Shown in pieces: positions 8,084 to 18,200 of a stretch of 44,926 nt of DNA. A program made the translations under genes and the position numbers. Numbering within the stretch: position 1 is the stretch's first letter; each line of letters opens with the position of its first letter. The notes under the pieces are model-generated. The model saw nothing but the letters and a program-made list of their open reading frames with translations, was not told where the DNA came from and searched no databases. The stretch comes from Bacteroidales bacterium UBA1173. Its GTDB lineage: Bacteria; Bacteroidota; Bacteroidia; Bacteroidales; F082. The DNA lies in the NCBI GenBank assembly GCA_002311655.1, contig DBYZ01000013.1, positions 1 through 44,926 on the forward strand, written 5' to 3'.

Positions 8084-8866
8084 ATGATGCCTATTATTCA
8101 AAACTATCAGGACTATTTAACAGAAATCAAGAATCTGTTTGCTGATTATTATATTCGATATCAAAATGGTAATGAAATCTTTGCTGAAATCATCAAAAGA
8201 GGTTATGCTGTTCCTATCAATGTCAATATTGATAATATTAAAGTCCTTATATGTGGTATAAATCCATCATATCCTGACAAAAAAGATAGGTATGAAGAGA
8301 TTAAATATCCTGCATTTAAACAGTCAATTACAGATAAGCACCCATACTGGTCTAATATGCGCAACAACATCATTACTGGTATTCCAATAAACTGTGTAGA
8401 ATCTATTGATTTGTTTTCATTAAGAGAGTCAAATCAAAACTTTTTAAAAAACAAATGCTTCAACAATCCCGATTTATTGAGATTTCTTATTGTAAATCTA
8501 TGGTTAACTCAACAATTAATCGAAATTATTTCACCCAAGTTAATAATAGTAGCTAATAAAGGACAATGGGGATATTGGGGTGTTCTTGACAATATATATT
8601 GGATGGGTTACAAATTCAAAAAGGAACCAGTAAAAGTATATTCGGAAAAAATGCAATTGTTGGAAATAGAAGGTTTGAAAGATACCATATATGAAAATGG
8701 ACTGTTCAAAAATGGACCAATAGGAAAAATAGAATCTAATTTTGAAACAAGATTGTCAGGAACCAAAGTTTTGTTTACTTTATTTCAAACTGGAAGACAT
8801 AAATGCCAAGAATCTGAAAGGATAAAACCAGGTATGATTAGCGATATTCTTACGAATTATTGTTAG
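8084..8866 (+). CDS. Uracil-DNA glycosylase superfamily-like protein
   Basis: This 260 aa cytosolic protein is distinctly A+T-rich. The core resembles the UDG fold: 'VLICGINPSYPDKKDR' at about residues 49-64 (motif-1-like GxNPS loop), an Asn/Trp-rich middle, and 'KVLFTLFQTGRHKC' near residues 225-240 (motif-2-like strand with a His). UDG-family enzymes remove uracil or other damaged bases, but divergent members with unknown substrates are common. I cannot assign a substrate. The gene sits next to a WYL regulator and is flanked by short direct repeats, so it may be a small mobile cargo. Confidence 0.5.
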   Translation: MMPIIQNYQDYLTEIKNLFADYYIRYQNGNEIFAEIIKRGYAVPINVNIDNIKVLICGINPSYPDKKDRYEEIKYPAFKQSITDKHPYWSNMRNNIITGIPINCVESIDLFSLRESNQNFLKNKCFNNPDLLRFLIVNLWLTQQLIEIISPKLIIVANKGQWGYWGVLDNIYWMGYKFKKEPVKVYSEKMQLLEIEGLKDTIYENGLFKNGPIGKIESNFETRLSGTKVLFTLFQTGRHKCQESERIKPGMISDILTNYC

Positions 8867-8894
8867 CAAGTTGTATTCATAATAATAGTTCAGA

Positions 8895-8925
8895 CTTCCA
8901 CATTGCTTTTGTGGAAGCCTTTTCT
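8895..8925 (+). terminator. Hairpin after the UDG-like gene
   Basis: CTTCCAC (8895-8901) pairs with GTGGAAG (8911-8917), followed by CCTTTTC. It is a weak-tailed terminator for the UDG-like gene. It contains the right-hand copy of the CTTCCACATT direct repeat. Confidence 0.55.
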
Positions 8926-8932
8926 ATTTTTG
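8903..8932 (+). promoter_or_regulatory. Promoter for the unknown gene at 8954 (TTG ... TATTTTTG)
   Basis: TTG (8903-8905) lies 19 bases before TATTTTTG (8925-8932). The start site near 8938 rules out the longer open frame beginning at 8903 and supports the ATG at 8954. Confidence 0.6.
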
Positions 8933-8953
8933 CCTCGTAATAAAAATTGTACC

Positions 8954-9958
8954 ATGAATATCAAACAATATATTCTCGACAATAGCGACTCAAGCATCGA
9001 CATAATCAAGCATCTGGTAAACACCTTAACACCCAAACAGCTTGTTGAACTCCGCGCCGCAACCGACAACGAAGATGTTTGGTTTTACACCAACAGCAAA
9101 ATCAACGCCAAAACTTCTAATGAAGTCAAAACTGTCAACGTTCCGCTTCAGCAGCTGCTCGACGATTTCAACAATCCTCGCAGTGGCAAAGTCCATGAAG
9201 CTCGTCGTGAGCTGAAAAAACGATTCGAAGCCCAGTCTTTTTCAGATCAAGAAACTATCATCGCCGCTTTCATGAACAAAGCCTCAAAGACCGATGTCGT
9301 CTGGTGTTCAAAATATTTCGTCGAAAACTACGCTGAGACAGTTGTCTATCAAGAACAACAGTTTGATGTCGTTGGCTATATGTTCTGGAAAGACGAGTAT
9401 CTTGATGTTATCAAACGTCACTGGGAACACGATATGGATAACTATAAGTTATTAAAAGCCATTGTTTTATTCGATTCTGCCGAGTATTTGAAAGAGCGAA
9501 TCAGGCTTATTGAAGCTGAAACTCCCGGCATCATCGACCGCCCATCATATTCAAGCCTTTTATTGAAAGTATGCGAGGACAAAAGCTATCTGCCTCCGAA
9601 AGAGCGCCTTACTCCACCACAATATGCCTATATCGCTGCCAAAACAGGACGCAATATCACTCCTGAAGAAGCTTCTGCCGCTCTCGTTTGGGCAGTCAAT
9701 AATGCATCTAGCTGGAGTTTCAATTTTGCTCGCAATCTCCAAGGTCATCTCACCTTCCGGGATTTCAAATACAGCACTCTCGGACTCTCACTTTGGTCGC
9801 TTTCAAAACTCGGTTATTCCGACATCATTATAGCCTTCAATGAATGGATAAAACAAGTTATTTCGAAACTGGAATCCTTAAAAGTTGTTAATAATGAAGC
9901 AATTGACAAAACAGTTAATAAAATGAAACATGAAGTGTTACAACTTATAAAAATCTAA
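8954..9958 (+). CDS. Conserved hypothetical protein, 334 aa
   Basis: I do not recognise this family. The frame is open from 8903, but the promoter box at 8925-8932 puts the start at the ATG 8954 (MNIKQYILDN). The protein is soluble, without signal peptide or membrane segments, and is mostly helical with repeated short amphipathic helices (for example HEARRELKKRF, EYLKERIRLIEAE), so a HEAT- or ankyrin-like helical repeat array is possible. The stop overlaps by four bases the stop of the convergent acyltransferase gene. Confidence 0.7.
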   Translation: MNIKQYILDNSDSSIDIIKHLVNTLTPKQLVELRAATDNEDVWFYTNSKINAKTSNEVKTVNVPLQQLLDDFNNPRSGKVHEARRELKKRFEAQSFSDQETIIAAFMNKASKTDVVWCSKYFVENYAETVVYQEQQFDVVGYMFWKDEYLDVIKRHWEHDMDNYKLLKAIVLFDSAEYLKERIRLIEAETPGIIDRPSYSSLLLKVCEDKSYLPPKERLTPPQYAYIAAKTGRNITPEEASAALVWAVNNASSWSFNFARNLQGHLTFRDFKYSTLGLSLWSLSKLGYSDIIIAFNEWIKQVISKLESLKVVNNEAIDKTVNKMKHEVLQLIKI

Positions 9959-10821
9959 TCAAACTTATGTTTCCATCTTCTGTGACTCCACAGCCAGTAA
10001 TACGGATGGTTCTTTATCGTTTGTTCAAGTAATTCAACGTATTTCTGCATGATGGCGCCTTCGGGAAGGTCGTTTGGATGCTCGCAGATTTCATGGACAT
10101 CGAGGCGGTATTTGCCGATGCGTTCTTTTATGACTTCATAATATAAAACAGGCAGATCATATTTCCTGGCAAAGCCTTCTGAGCCACGGATGAAACCTGT
10201 CTTACGATGCAGAAAATCAGTGACATAGCAGCGCTCGGGATTGCTCGGGTTCTGGTCGGAGAGAATCATGTAAGCTGCCGGGATGTGGTTCTCTTCATGA
10301 TACGCCATCACCTCACGTACGTTATCGTGGAATACGACTTGGTCACCGTAACGCGTTCTGGCTCTGTTGATTAGCTTCTCAAAGACCTTGTTGGTATTGT
10401 GCGCCCCCACCCCTATTCCGTGGTGCTTGAACTGCATGTCGACACTCAAAACCATCCATTCCCAGTTGTTGTGGTGACTCGACATCAAAACGACGCTCTT
10501 GCCTTGGTCGAAATACTTGTTCACCACCTCAGGATTAGAGCAATGATAACGACGCATTACGTTTTTGCGACTCATTGTCAACATCTTAAGCATCTCGGCG
10601 GCAAGCTGCATGAAATGCCAATAATACTTGTTTCTCGCTCTCCTCACCTCTCGCCTGCTCCATTCCGGAAACGATTTTGCGAAATTATCGTCGATAATCT
10701 TCCGTCGATACCTTATCACAAATGCCATTAATATATAAAAAGGTATAAAAATCACGTAAAGAAGCGCCAAAGGCAAAATCGATAGCGGATATAATATGAA
10801 ATAGAACAAAAAATACGTCAT
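9955..10821 (-). CDS. LpxL/HtrB-family lysophospholipid (lipid A) acyltransferase
   Basis: This 288 aa inner-membrane protein has an N-terminal hydrophobic segment (about residues 1-37) and the LPLAT catalytic motif HX4E: 'SSHHNNWEW' gives His116 and Glu121, as in LpxL (H132/E137 in E. coli). Other family features follow ('AAYMILSDQNP', 'GFIRGSEGFARKYDLPVLYYEV', and a C-terminal 'HPYYWLWSHRRWK'). It is expected to add a secondary acyl chain to lipid A, or to act on a related lipid such as an ornithine or glycine lipid; the exact acceptor cannot be told. The gene is convergent with the gene at 8954, with a 4 bp overlap. Confidence 0.88.
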   Translation of the reverse strand: MTYFLFYFILYPLSILPLALLYVIFIPFYILMAFVIRYRRKIIDDNFAKSFPEWSRREVRRARNKYYWHFMQLAAEMLKMLTMSRKNVMRRYHCSNPEVVNKYFDQGKSVVLMSSHHNNWEWMVLSVDMQFKHHGIGVGAHNTNKVFEKLINRARTRYGDQVVFHDNVREVMAYHEENHIPAAYMILSDQNPSNPERCYVTDFLHRKTGFIRGSEGFARKYDLPVLYYEVIKERIGKYRLDVHEICEHPNDLPEGAIMQKYVELLEQTIKNHPYYWLWSHRRWKHKFD

Positions 10822-10895
10822 CTCTTAAGTTTTGAGCTGTAAAATTACACATTTTATCATTTTCAAAGCTCAAAAAATTTTATTTTTTCAAAATG

Positions 10896-10927
10896 TTTGT
10901 TTTTTAAATTTTTTATTACGAACTTTG
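10896..10927 (+). promoter_or_regulatory. Promoter for pckA (TTTG ... GAACTTTG)
   Basis: TTTG (10896-10899) lies 20 bases before GAACTTTG (10920-10927), which has one mismatch to TAnnTTTG. The leader to the ATG at 10969 is about 35 nt. Confidence 0.5.
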
Positions 10928-10968
10928 CAGAATATTTAGAGGAATTCAATTGTATTAATTTTTAAGAT

Positions 10969-12600
10969 ATGGCAAACAACATTAACGAAATCAGAGAGGC
11001 TTTGGCTTCATACGGCATCAAGGATGTCAAAGAAATTTATTATAACCCATCATACGAAGACCTTTACAAGGCTGAGATGAACCCTGCTTTGACAGGTTTT
11101 GAGAAAGGCGTTGAGACCGAGCTTAAGGCTGTCAACGTGATGACAGGTATCTACACAGGCCGCTCGCCTAAGGACAAATACATCGTCATGGACAAGAACT
11201 CGAAGGACACTGTATGGTGGAACACTCCAGTTTATCCAAACGACAACCACGAGATGAGCGAAAAAGTGTGGGAAGAAGTGAAAAACCTCGCAAAGAAACA
11301 GCTTTCAGGCAAGAATCTTTACGTCGTTGACGCTTTCTGCGGAGCTAACAAAGACACCCGTATGGCTGTGCGTTTCATCATGGAGGTGGCATGGCAGGCA
11401 CATTTCGTGCTCAACATGTTCATCAAACCAACTGAGGAAGAACTGAAGACTTTCAAGCCGAACTTCACAGTTTACACAGCATCGAAGGCTAAGGTCGAAA
11501 ATTACAAAGAGTTAGGTCTGAACAGCGACACCTGCGTGGCATTCAACGTGACATCACGCGAGCAGGTCATTTTGAACACCTGGTACGGCGGCGAGATGAA
11601 GAAAGGTATGTTCTCAATGATGAACTACTATCTGCCATTGAAGGGTATCGCATCAATGCACTGCTCAGCAAATACTGACATGAAGGGCGAAAATACCGCT
11701 ATCTTCTTCGGTTTGTCAGGAACAGGAAAGACCACCCTTTCGACCGACCCGAAACGTCTCCTCATCGGTGACGACGAGCACGGCTGGGACGACGAGGGCG
11801 TGTTCAACTTCGAAGGCGGTTGCTATGCAAAAGTCATCAACCTCGACAAAGAGAGCGAGCCGGATATCTACAACGCCATCAAACGCAACGCATTGCTGGA
11901 AAACGTCACTGTCGACGCTAACGGCAAGATCGACTTCAAAGACAAGAGCGTGACCGAAAACACACGTGTCAGCTACCCTATCGAGCACATCGAGAAGATT
12001 GTGAAGAACGTGCGCCCTGTGTCAGCTGGTCCAACAGCAAAGAACGTCATCTTCCTTTCAGCAGATGCATTCGGAGTGTTGCCTCCAGTGTCAATCTTGA
12101 CACCAGACCAATGCAAATACTACTTCTTGAGCGGCTTCACCGCAAAATTGGCAGGTACAGAACGCGGTATCACCGAGCCTACCCCGACATTCAGTGCATG
12201 CTTCGGCCAGGCATTCCTCGAGTTGCATCCAACAAAATATGCTGAAGAACTCGTAAAACGCATGGAACAGAGCAACGCCAAGGCATACTTGGTGAACACA
12301 GGCTGGAACGGAACTGGCAAACGTATCTCGATCCGCGACACACGTGGTATCATCGACGCTATCTTGGATGGCTCAATCGAGAAGGCTCCAACCAAGAAGA
12401 TTCCATATTTCGACTTCGAGGTTCCAACAGCATTGCCAGGTGTCGACCCGAAGATTTTAGATCCACGCGACACTTACGCAAATGTCGAGGATTGGAACAA
12501 GAAAGCCGAAGACCTCTCCGGCAGATTCATCAAGAACTTCGCTAAGTTCACGACGAATGACGCTGGCAAGGCATTGGTGAAGGCCGGTCCACAACTTTAA
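10969..12600 (+). CDS. pckA: Phosphoenolpyruvate carboxykinase (ATP)
   Basis: This cytosolic enzyme converts oxaloacetate + ATP and PEP + CO2 + ADP; in gut Bacteroidales it often runs towards CO2 fixation and succinate/propionate formation. The 543 aa length is typical. 'YTGRSPKDK' has the substrate Arg at residue 65. The P-loop 'GLSGTGKTT' is at 248-256, followed by 'STDPKRLLIGDDEHGW' for metal binding. Codon use is strongly biased, like ppdK. The gene is followed by a terminator built from heptamer repeats. Confidence 0.97.
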   Translation: MANNINEIREALASYGIKDVKEIYYNPSYEDLYKAEMNPALTGFEKGVETELKAVNVMTGIYTGRSPKDKYIVMDKNSKDTVWWNTPVYPNDNHEMSEKVWEEVKNLAKKQLSGKNLYVVDAFCGANKDTRMAVRFIMEVAWQAHFVLNMFIKPTEEELKTFKPNFTVYTASKAKVENYKELGLNSDTCVAFNVTSREQVILNTWYGGEMKKGMFSMMNYYLPLKGIASMHCSANTDMKGENTAIFFGLSGTGKTTLSTDPKRLLIGDDEHGWDDEGVFNFEGGCYAKVINLDKESEPDIYNAIKRNALLENVTVDANGKIDFKDKSVTENTRVSYPIEHIEKIVKNVRPVSAGPTAKNVIFLSADAFGVLPPVSILTPDQCKYYFLSGFTAKLAGTERGITEPTPTFSACFGQAFLELHPTKYAEELVKRMEQSNAKAYLVNTGWNGTGKRISIRDTRGIIDAILDGSIEKAPTKKIPYFDFEVPTALPGVDPKILDPRDTYANVEDWNKKAEDLSGRFIKNFAKFTTNDAGKALVKAGPQL

Positions 12601-12601
12601 T

Positions 12602-12651
12602 TAGACTTTAGACATTAGACCTTAGACTTTAGTTAGTCTAGGGTCTTTTTT
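12602..12651 (+). terminator. pckA terminator formed by heptamer repeats
   Basis: The tract of TTAGACN units after the stop contains AGACCTTAGACT (12617-12628) pairing over 12 bp (one G-U) with AGTCTAGGGTCT (12635-12646), then a T run to 12651. This is a good intrinsic terminator made entirely from the repeat. The remaining 20 bases to the next ATG hold an A+T-rich stretch. Confidence 0.8.
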
Positions 12652-12673
12652 ATAATCATTAAAAATTATTAAC

Positions 12674-13987
12674 ATGAAAAGACTCTTACTATTAGCAATT
12701 GCAGCGTTTTTTGCATTGACAATCAGCGCACAGGAGTATTATGTGTCGAAGGACACTGGCAGCAACCGTGGTGACGGCAGCAAGGAGAAGCCGTACAAAA
12801 ACCTTCAGAAAGCCATCGACGCTGTTCCAGAAGGAGCGACAATTTACGTGGCAGAAGGCAACTATTTCGGAATGCTTGACGCCGGCAACATCAATGTTAC
12901 AAAATGCGTAAAGATTTACGGCGGTTACAACACCACCTTCAGTGAGCGTAACATCTTGACACACAGAACAATGGTTCAGCCGACAGCAGAGTCGAACGGC
13001 ACTGCAAAAGGTGGCGGAACGATGATCATCAAGGTGAACAATCCGAATGGTGAGATTGTGGTTGACGGTCTTTTGTTTGACCGCGGCAACAGCATCTCCT
13101 ACAACCAGCGCGGCGAAGGCAAGCCAAAAGGCGTTGAGTCACCGATGATGAACCCGATAGGCACTGGCGGAATCGGCGGTCCAAATCTCGACCAGACCAA
13201 CGTTTTGACTACAGAGACAAGAGAGTTATATCTCGACAATCCAAATTGCAAGACCATCACCATCCGCAACTGCGCTTTCGTGAACGCACCGAATTACGGA
13301 GTCGGCGGAATGTTCCAAGGTGAGGTCACCATTGACAACTGTATTTTCGTGAACTGCCGTATGATTGCCTGCGATGTTATGGGCAGTAACGGACAGAAGT
13401 ACCAGACAGTTCATTTCACCAACAACACAGTTTTGTTCACATGGTCACGCTTGAAAGACTACGACGATATGGGCTACGGTTTCCGTTACAACAACGGCAC
13501 TCACAGCTATGTCGACCACTGCATCATCGGCTGCAGCATCTATGCAGGTCTCGATCGCGCACGTTTGGACTACAAAGACAAAGAGGCACAGAAAATCGCA
13601 GAAACCACAAACAACATGTTCTTCTTGAACCGTCGTGCTGACGCTGCACTCGCCGGTGGCGGCAAGTTCTTGATGATTAACGTTGACCAGTTTGAGGATG
13701 CTGAGGCTTTAACTGAGATTGACGGCTGCATCGGAATGTCAGATCCGAAAGTCTTCAACGGCAAAATCAACGAGGCATATCTTAAGGGATTTGCAAGCGC
13801 AACATACAAAGAGAGTGCTGACTACCAACCAAGTTCTGCCGACAACAAGCTTCGTGCTGCTTTAGGCTTGAACAAGCAAGGCACACTCAATTCATCAGCA
13901 TCGATGTTTGCAAACAGATATCCATTTGAGGACGCTTTGAAATTGTTCGGAGCTGTGAATGGATACGGGGCACAGTTGCCGAAATAA
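12674..13987 (+). CDS. Secreted right-handed beta-helix protein
   Basis: This 437 aa protein has a clear signal peptide (MKRLLLLAIAAFFALTISAQ, residues 1-20). It continues with 'YYVSKDTGSNRGDGSKEKPYKNLQKAIDAVPEGATIYVAEGNY', the DUF1565/pectate-lyase-like entry motif of surface beta-helix proteins. Helical rungs follow at about 95-330 with repeated 'TIRNCAFVNAPNYGV', 'TIDNCIFVNCRM' and 'VHFTNNTVLF' strands. Such proteins bind or cleave polysaccharides or act as adhesins. No catalytic residues are evident, so the activity is not assigned. The gene follows pckA after its terminator; I see no clear promoter of its own. Confidence 0.85.
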   Translation: MKRLLLLAIAAFFALTISAQEYYVSKDTGSNRGDGSKEKPYKNLQKAIDAVPEGATIYVAEGNYFGMLDAGNINVTKCVKIYGGYNTTFSERNILTHRTMVQPTAESNGTAKGGGTMIIKVNNPNGEIVVDGLLFDRGNSISYNQRGEGKPKGVESPMMNPIGTGGIGGPNLDQTNVLTTETRELYLDNPNCKTITIRNCAFVNAPNYGVGGMFQGEVTIDNCIFVNCRMIACDVMGSNGQKYQTVHFTNNTVLFTWSRLKDYDDMGYGFRYNNGTHSYVDHCIIGCSIYAGLDRARLDYKDKEAQKIAETTNNMFFLNRRADAALAGGGKFLMINVDQFEDAEALTEIDGCIGMSDPKVFNGKINEAYLKGFASATYKESADYQPSSADNKLRAALGLNKQGTLNSSASMFANRYPFEDALKLFGAVNGYGAQLPK

Positions 13988-14000
13988 AAAACAAATAAAA

Positions 14001-14030
14001 AAGGACCGAGCGACGCTCGGTCCTTTTTTT
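14001..14030. terminator. Bidirectional terminator between the beta-helix gene and dnaN
   Basis: GGACCGAGC (14003-14011) and GCTCGGTCC (14015-14023) form a perfect 9 bp stem with a 3-base loop, flanked by A and T runs on either side. It serves both convergent genes. Confidence 0.92.
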
Positions 14031-14032
14031 AT

Positions 14033-15157
14033 TTAGTTAAGCATCACTGGCATGAGAAGCATCAGGATGTCCTCGTCGGCATTTTGGTTGTCGACTGGGG
14101 TGATGATACCGGCACGGTTTGGTGCCGACATCTCGAGCTGAATCTCAGTCTGGCTGATGTTTGCGAGCATCTCCTGGAAGAATTTCGAGCTGAAGCCGAT
14201 TTCCATGTCTTCGCCTGAGTAGTTGCAAGTGAGGCGTTCCTTAGCTTCGTTCGAGTAGTCGAGGTCTTCGGCTGTGAGCACGAGTTCCTGACCGCTAATC
14301 TTGAAGCGAATCTGGTGTGTAGCCTTGCTTGAGAAGATTGCCACACGTTTGATTGCAGCGTTAAGCAACTGACGGTCAACGATAAGCTTGTTAGGATTTG
14401 TTGTCGGGATGACAGCCTCGTAGTTAGGATAACGACCTTCGATGAGGCGGCAAATCAGCTTATACTCGCCAAAAGTGAACGATGCGTTGGTGTTGTTGAA
14501 CTCGACATGCACAGGTTCATCGGCACGACCAGCGAGGATGTTCTTCAGTTGGTTGATAGGCTTCTTAGGCACGATAAACGATGCAGCTGCATCCGACTTC
14601 ACGTCCATTCTTCTGTAGCGCACGAGCTTGTGAGCGTCGGTTGCCACGAATGTGAGGCATGTGTCGCTCATTGCCATGAACACGCCTGTCATGATTGGGC
14701 GGATCTCGTCGTTGCCTGTAGCGAAGATTGTCTTCTCGAAGCCGCAAGCGAGCACGTCGGCTGGGATATCCCACACAGAAGGCTCGGCGATTACCGGCAC
14801 TTGCGGGAATTCGTCGCTCTTATGGCCGACCATTTTATAACGGCCCTCGCCTGTCGTGATTTCGATAGCGAGAGTTGCTTCGTCGATATTAAATGACACC
14901 GGGATGTCAGGGAAATTCTTCATCACGTCGATAAGCAGACGTGCCGGGATGGTGACCTGTCCCTTGCCTTCCACCATGTCAGGTTTGATGGAGACAGTCA
15001 TCGTTGTCTCAAGGTCAGATGCCGTGATTTTGAGTTCGTCATCGTTGATATCGAAGAGGAAATCGTCCAAAATCGGCAATGTGTTGCTTGAATTGATGAC
15101 ACCACTGAGTGCCTGGATTGCTTTTAAAAGCTTTAAACTCGAAAGAATAAACTTCAT
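14033..15157 (-). CDS. dnaN: DNA polymerase III beta sliding clamp
   Basis: This is the replication processivity clamp, a homodimeric ring that tethers polymerase and other proteins through QLxLF-type motifs. At 374 aa it has three similar domains of about 120 residues, starting 'MKFILSSLKLLKAIQALSGVI', with 'ITASDLETTM', 'EFNNTNASFTFGEYKLICRLIEGRYPNY' and the C-terminal 'LMLLMPVMLN' that closes the binding pocket. The gene has its own start, 66 bp after the giant gene upstream on the minus strand. The best -7 candidate, TAATTTAG, has one mismatch. It is of interest with the QLTLF tail of the ParC-like subunit in the same window. Confidence 0.97.
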   Translation of the reverse strand: MKFILSSLKLLKAIQALSGVINSSNTLPILDDFLFDINDDELKITASDLETTMTVSIKPDMVEGKGQVTIPARLLIDVMKNFPDIPVSFNIDEATLAIEITTGEGRYKMVGHKSDEFPQVPVIAEPSVWDIPADVLACGFEKTIFATGNDEIRPIMTGVFMAMSDTCLTFVATDAHKLVRYRRMDVKSDAAASFIVPKKPINQLKNILAGRADEPVHVEFNNTNASFTFGEYKLICRLIEGRYPNYEAVIPTTNPNKLIVDRQLLNAAIKRVAIFSSKATHQIRFKISGQELVLTAEDLDYSNEAKERLTCNYSGEDMEIGFSSKFFQEMLANISQTEIQLEMSAPNRAGIITPVDNQNADEDILMLLMPVMLN

Positions 15158-15223
15158 AACTCCAATAATTTTTCAAACTGCTAAATTACAACATTTTCTT
15201 TAATTGCAACTCATTTTTTAAAA

Positions 15224-18200
15224 TTATTTTCTAATTTTTTTAAACCTTTGCAGGAATTTGTCTTTTTCGCCTGAATTGGCTTTCATATATTCAAACCTAC
15301 CCAACGATTTCAGTTTCATGGTCACGCGTTTGCCTTTATTCAGCTTATCCATACGTTTGTTATATGCGTCGACCGAAGACGATGTCGCCAAAACGCCGTT
15401 CTTGTAGTTGAAATAGAGCCATTTATTGCCGTTTTCAAGATACATCGTCAACTCGGTACCTTCTTTATAATCAATGAGTAAGTAGCCGTTGGTGTTTTGT
15501 TTTACGTTTCTGCCCATCACTCTTCTGATTGTCACTGCCTTATCGCTGTAGAAGCAATGCAGGCTGTCGTCCCAACGCATTGTAACTTCGTCGAAGGAAA
15601 ACATCACGGCTTCTTTCGCGACTTTTCGACGCATAGTGTCGTTTGTACGGAAGAACTGTTTCTGAATTATCTCAGTCAGTTTCTTATCGAACGGGAAGTT
15701 CCACGATGAGCCTGTTTTCAGCTTAAGGTTGACGTTATTGTGGTCAATATCCTCATTAAACACACCGTCAGCCACGAAAGCCACCGTTGAATTGGTGAGA
15801 CCGAGGTTAATCCTGCTATCGACGGAAACGAGGCAGGACTTGTCGTTGAGATACATCTTGGAAATGTAGAAACTACGCTTGTTTCTATCGTATCTGACAT
15901 TACCTTTGATTGAGGCGACAGACTTCTTATTAGGATTCTTGTAGGTCTCCTCCGACATAAACGAAGTGTAGAAACGCTTCTTGACAGGGTCGTAGAACAC
16001 ACCGCTGTTATGGTCGAGGTCGTTCAGGGCGATGGTCAGGGTCTTATCGCTATGCTTGCTAAGGTCGTTGATATCAGAAATGATGATTTCCTTGATGTTA
16101 TGCTTTGATTTAAACCATTTGTAATCGGTGCCGCATTTTGTTTTTATCTGGAAATCGCCATTGAAAATGAGGTTTTTCTCTTCGGCGGTAAGAGTGAGGT
16201 CGCCATAGAAATTGAAATGCATACCGATGGTAAATCCGTCGTCTTCTCTCACGTGGGAGATAGCCGTTGTGAATCCTTTGTTATCGGAATGAATATCGGC
16301 GAACTCGATACCCTTATGTTTATTCGAATAATACATGAAGCCGTGGGCATGATAGCGGTTCATCTCGTCGAAATACACCGTAGCTTCTTCGAACTTATGC
16401 TTGTAATCCTTATCGACGATAGAGATTGCAACCTCCTGAATTGTATCGATTTTAGTATCTCTTCTGATATTAATGATACGTTCCGGAGGGTTGATTTTGA
16501 CATCCGCCAAACTGATAACCTTGGTATCATAAGCAGAGATGACGAAACTGGTCAGGTCGAAGTCGCATTGCGTAAGCGCGAAGTCGATTACGCTGGTCTT
16601 GACGTTGGTGGTCTTGAGCCAGCTCCTTTCGTCGCCTGTGATGGCAACCATTTGATTATCAATAAACCACTCAACATTAGAGAGGTTAGAGTTGACTTTA
16701 TTAAGTGGGAATCGCAGTCGGCTTGTATTGTCGATGCCTTGGAACGAACCGTGACGAGTGATGTAATCGATTGCCGAACGGTAGTTTGTGGCCACAAACG
16801 ATTCCGAGTTGCCGAAGCCAGCCATCACGGTAAATTTAGACGAGTCGGCAGTCAAATCCATCTCTTTGAAAGTGAAATACTTAGAGTCGATTTTCGCTTT
16901 CTCGACATTCAGACGTCCGTTGCCGAAGAAACCAGTTGAGTCGAGACGTGCGAGACCAGAGAAGTCGGAGTTGACGTACATCATCATCGGATGTTCGATG
17001 GTTTTCAGCAACATCTTGCAGCGTTCCATGTTAAGTCGCATGCTCAGCACATCAACGGTGACGTAAGGATATGATAGATTGCCTTCATTAACTGCGAGCA
17101 TCTCGAAGCTTCTGGTAATACAGTTAACAGAATCAGGATAGAAATCCAGCTTTTTTGACTCGATAAACGTCGTCATGAAGTTCAGCGAGCCATCGCCGTA
17201 GAAACCTTGGTTTGAAAGATGTATCTTATTGTTAAACACGGCTTTACCATCATAAATGGCAACACCTTTAGGATCTTGCACATAATGTTCAAATCCCAAG
17301 GAGTTATCCTCCATCACCGTCAGAGTTTCTTCGAAATCAGGGAAAATGCCAGATTTGAACACGCCATCCTGTTCAAATTTATCCATTGCGAAGATGCCTT
17401 CCACACGGAAATCAGGAATGATAAACTTAAACCTGTTCCTGTCAAGTTTTCCGCCATTTATTGACTTTCTGTCGAAATAAACATAAGATTCCTTGTCGCT
17501 GTCGAAAATCGGATACTTCTCGTTGTAGATATATCCGGATTTATTGTCTTTGTCATTGATATAGAAAGTTCCGGAAGTATTGACGATTACGTTGCCGAGT
17601 CTACCTTTATCGCTTGTAAACGCGATTGAGTCAACGTAAGGGAATTCGATAAGAAAATCATCATATTTGAAACGGCTGTCATGAGTGTAGAAGCCATATC
17701 GGCCTACTCCCATATAACCAGAAAAGTCGATGTCGAGATCTTTTTTCACCACGATAGTCTTGTCATAGGGCTGAATCACTACTCTATCAATCGTATCGTT
17801 ATGCTCGAATTGGCTTAAGATGACGTTATTTACGCCAAACATTTTCAGGTCGGTCGATTTCATGTCAAGCACGATATTCGGCGAGAAGTTGTCGGTTACA
17901 GAGACGACACGAATCACGTCATGGTCTATTTTTTTACGGCTCGCATTGACAGCTATATAAAAGTCATGTTTCGGGTAGGCGATACGACTGTTGTCATCAT
18001 AGTAAAAATAGCCGCGTCTGACAAGAAACATCATCATTCTGAGTGTCTCGGTACCTTCATAACCCAGAAAGCGTGACAGTTCGACCAAATCGACCTCGTC
18101 GACATGATAAGTTTTCATGTAGTTGTCAATCAGATATAGAGGATTTACCACATCCATCATCTGAAGGTCGTCGAACTCTATTCTGTTGAAGAAATTACCG

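Noticed and set aside
6291..8866. Prophage or integrated element around ORF6N, WYL and UDG-like genes
   Set aside because: No integrase, structural phage genes or tRNA attachment site; only scattered accessory genes.
16217..16939. Long plus-strand open frame (240 codons) inside the giant gene
   Set aside because: It is a shadow of the minus-strand gene: no promoter, no family resemblance, and the minus strand has a continuous 1423-codon frame with a signal peptide.
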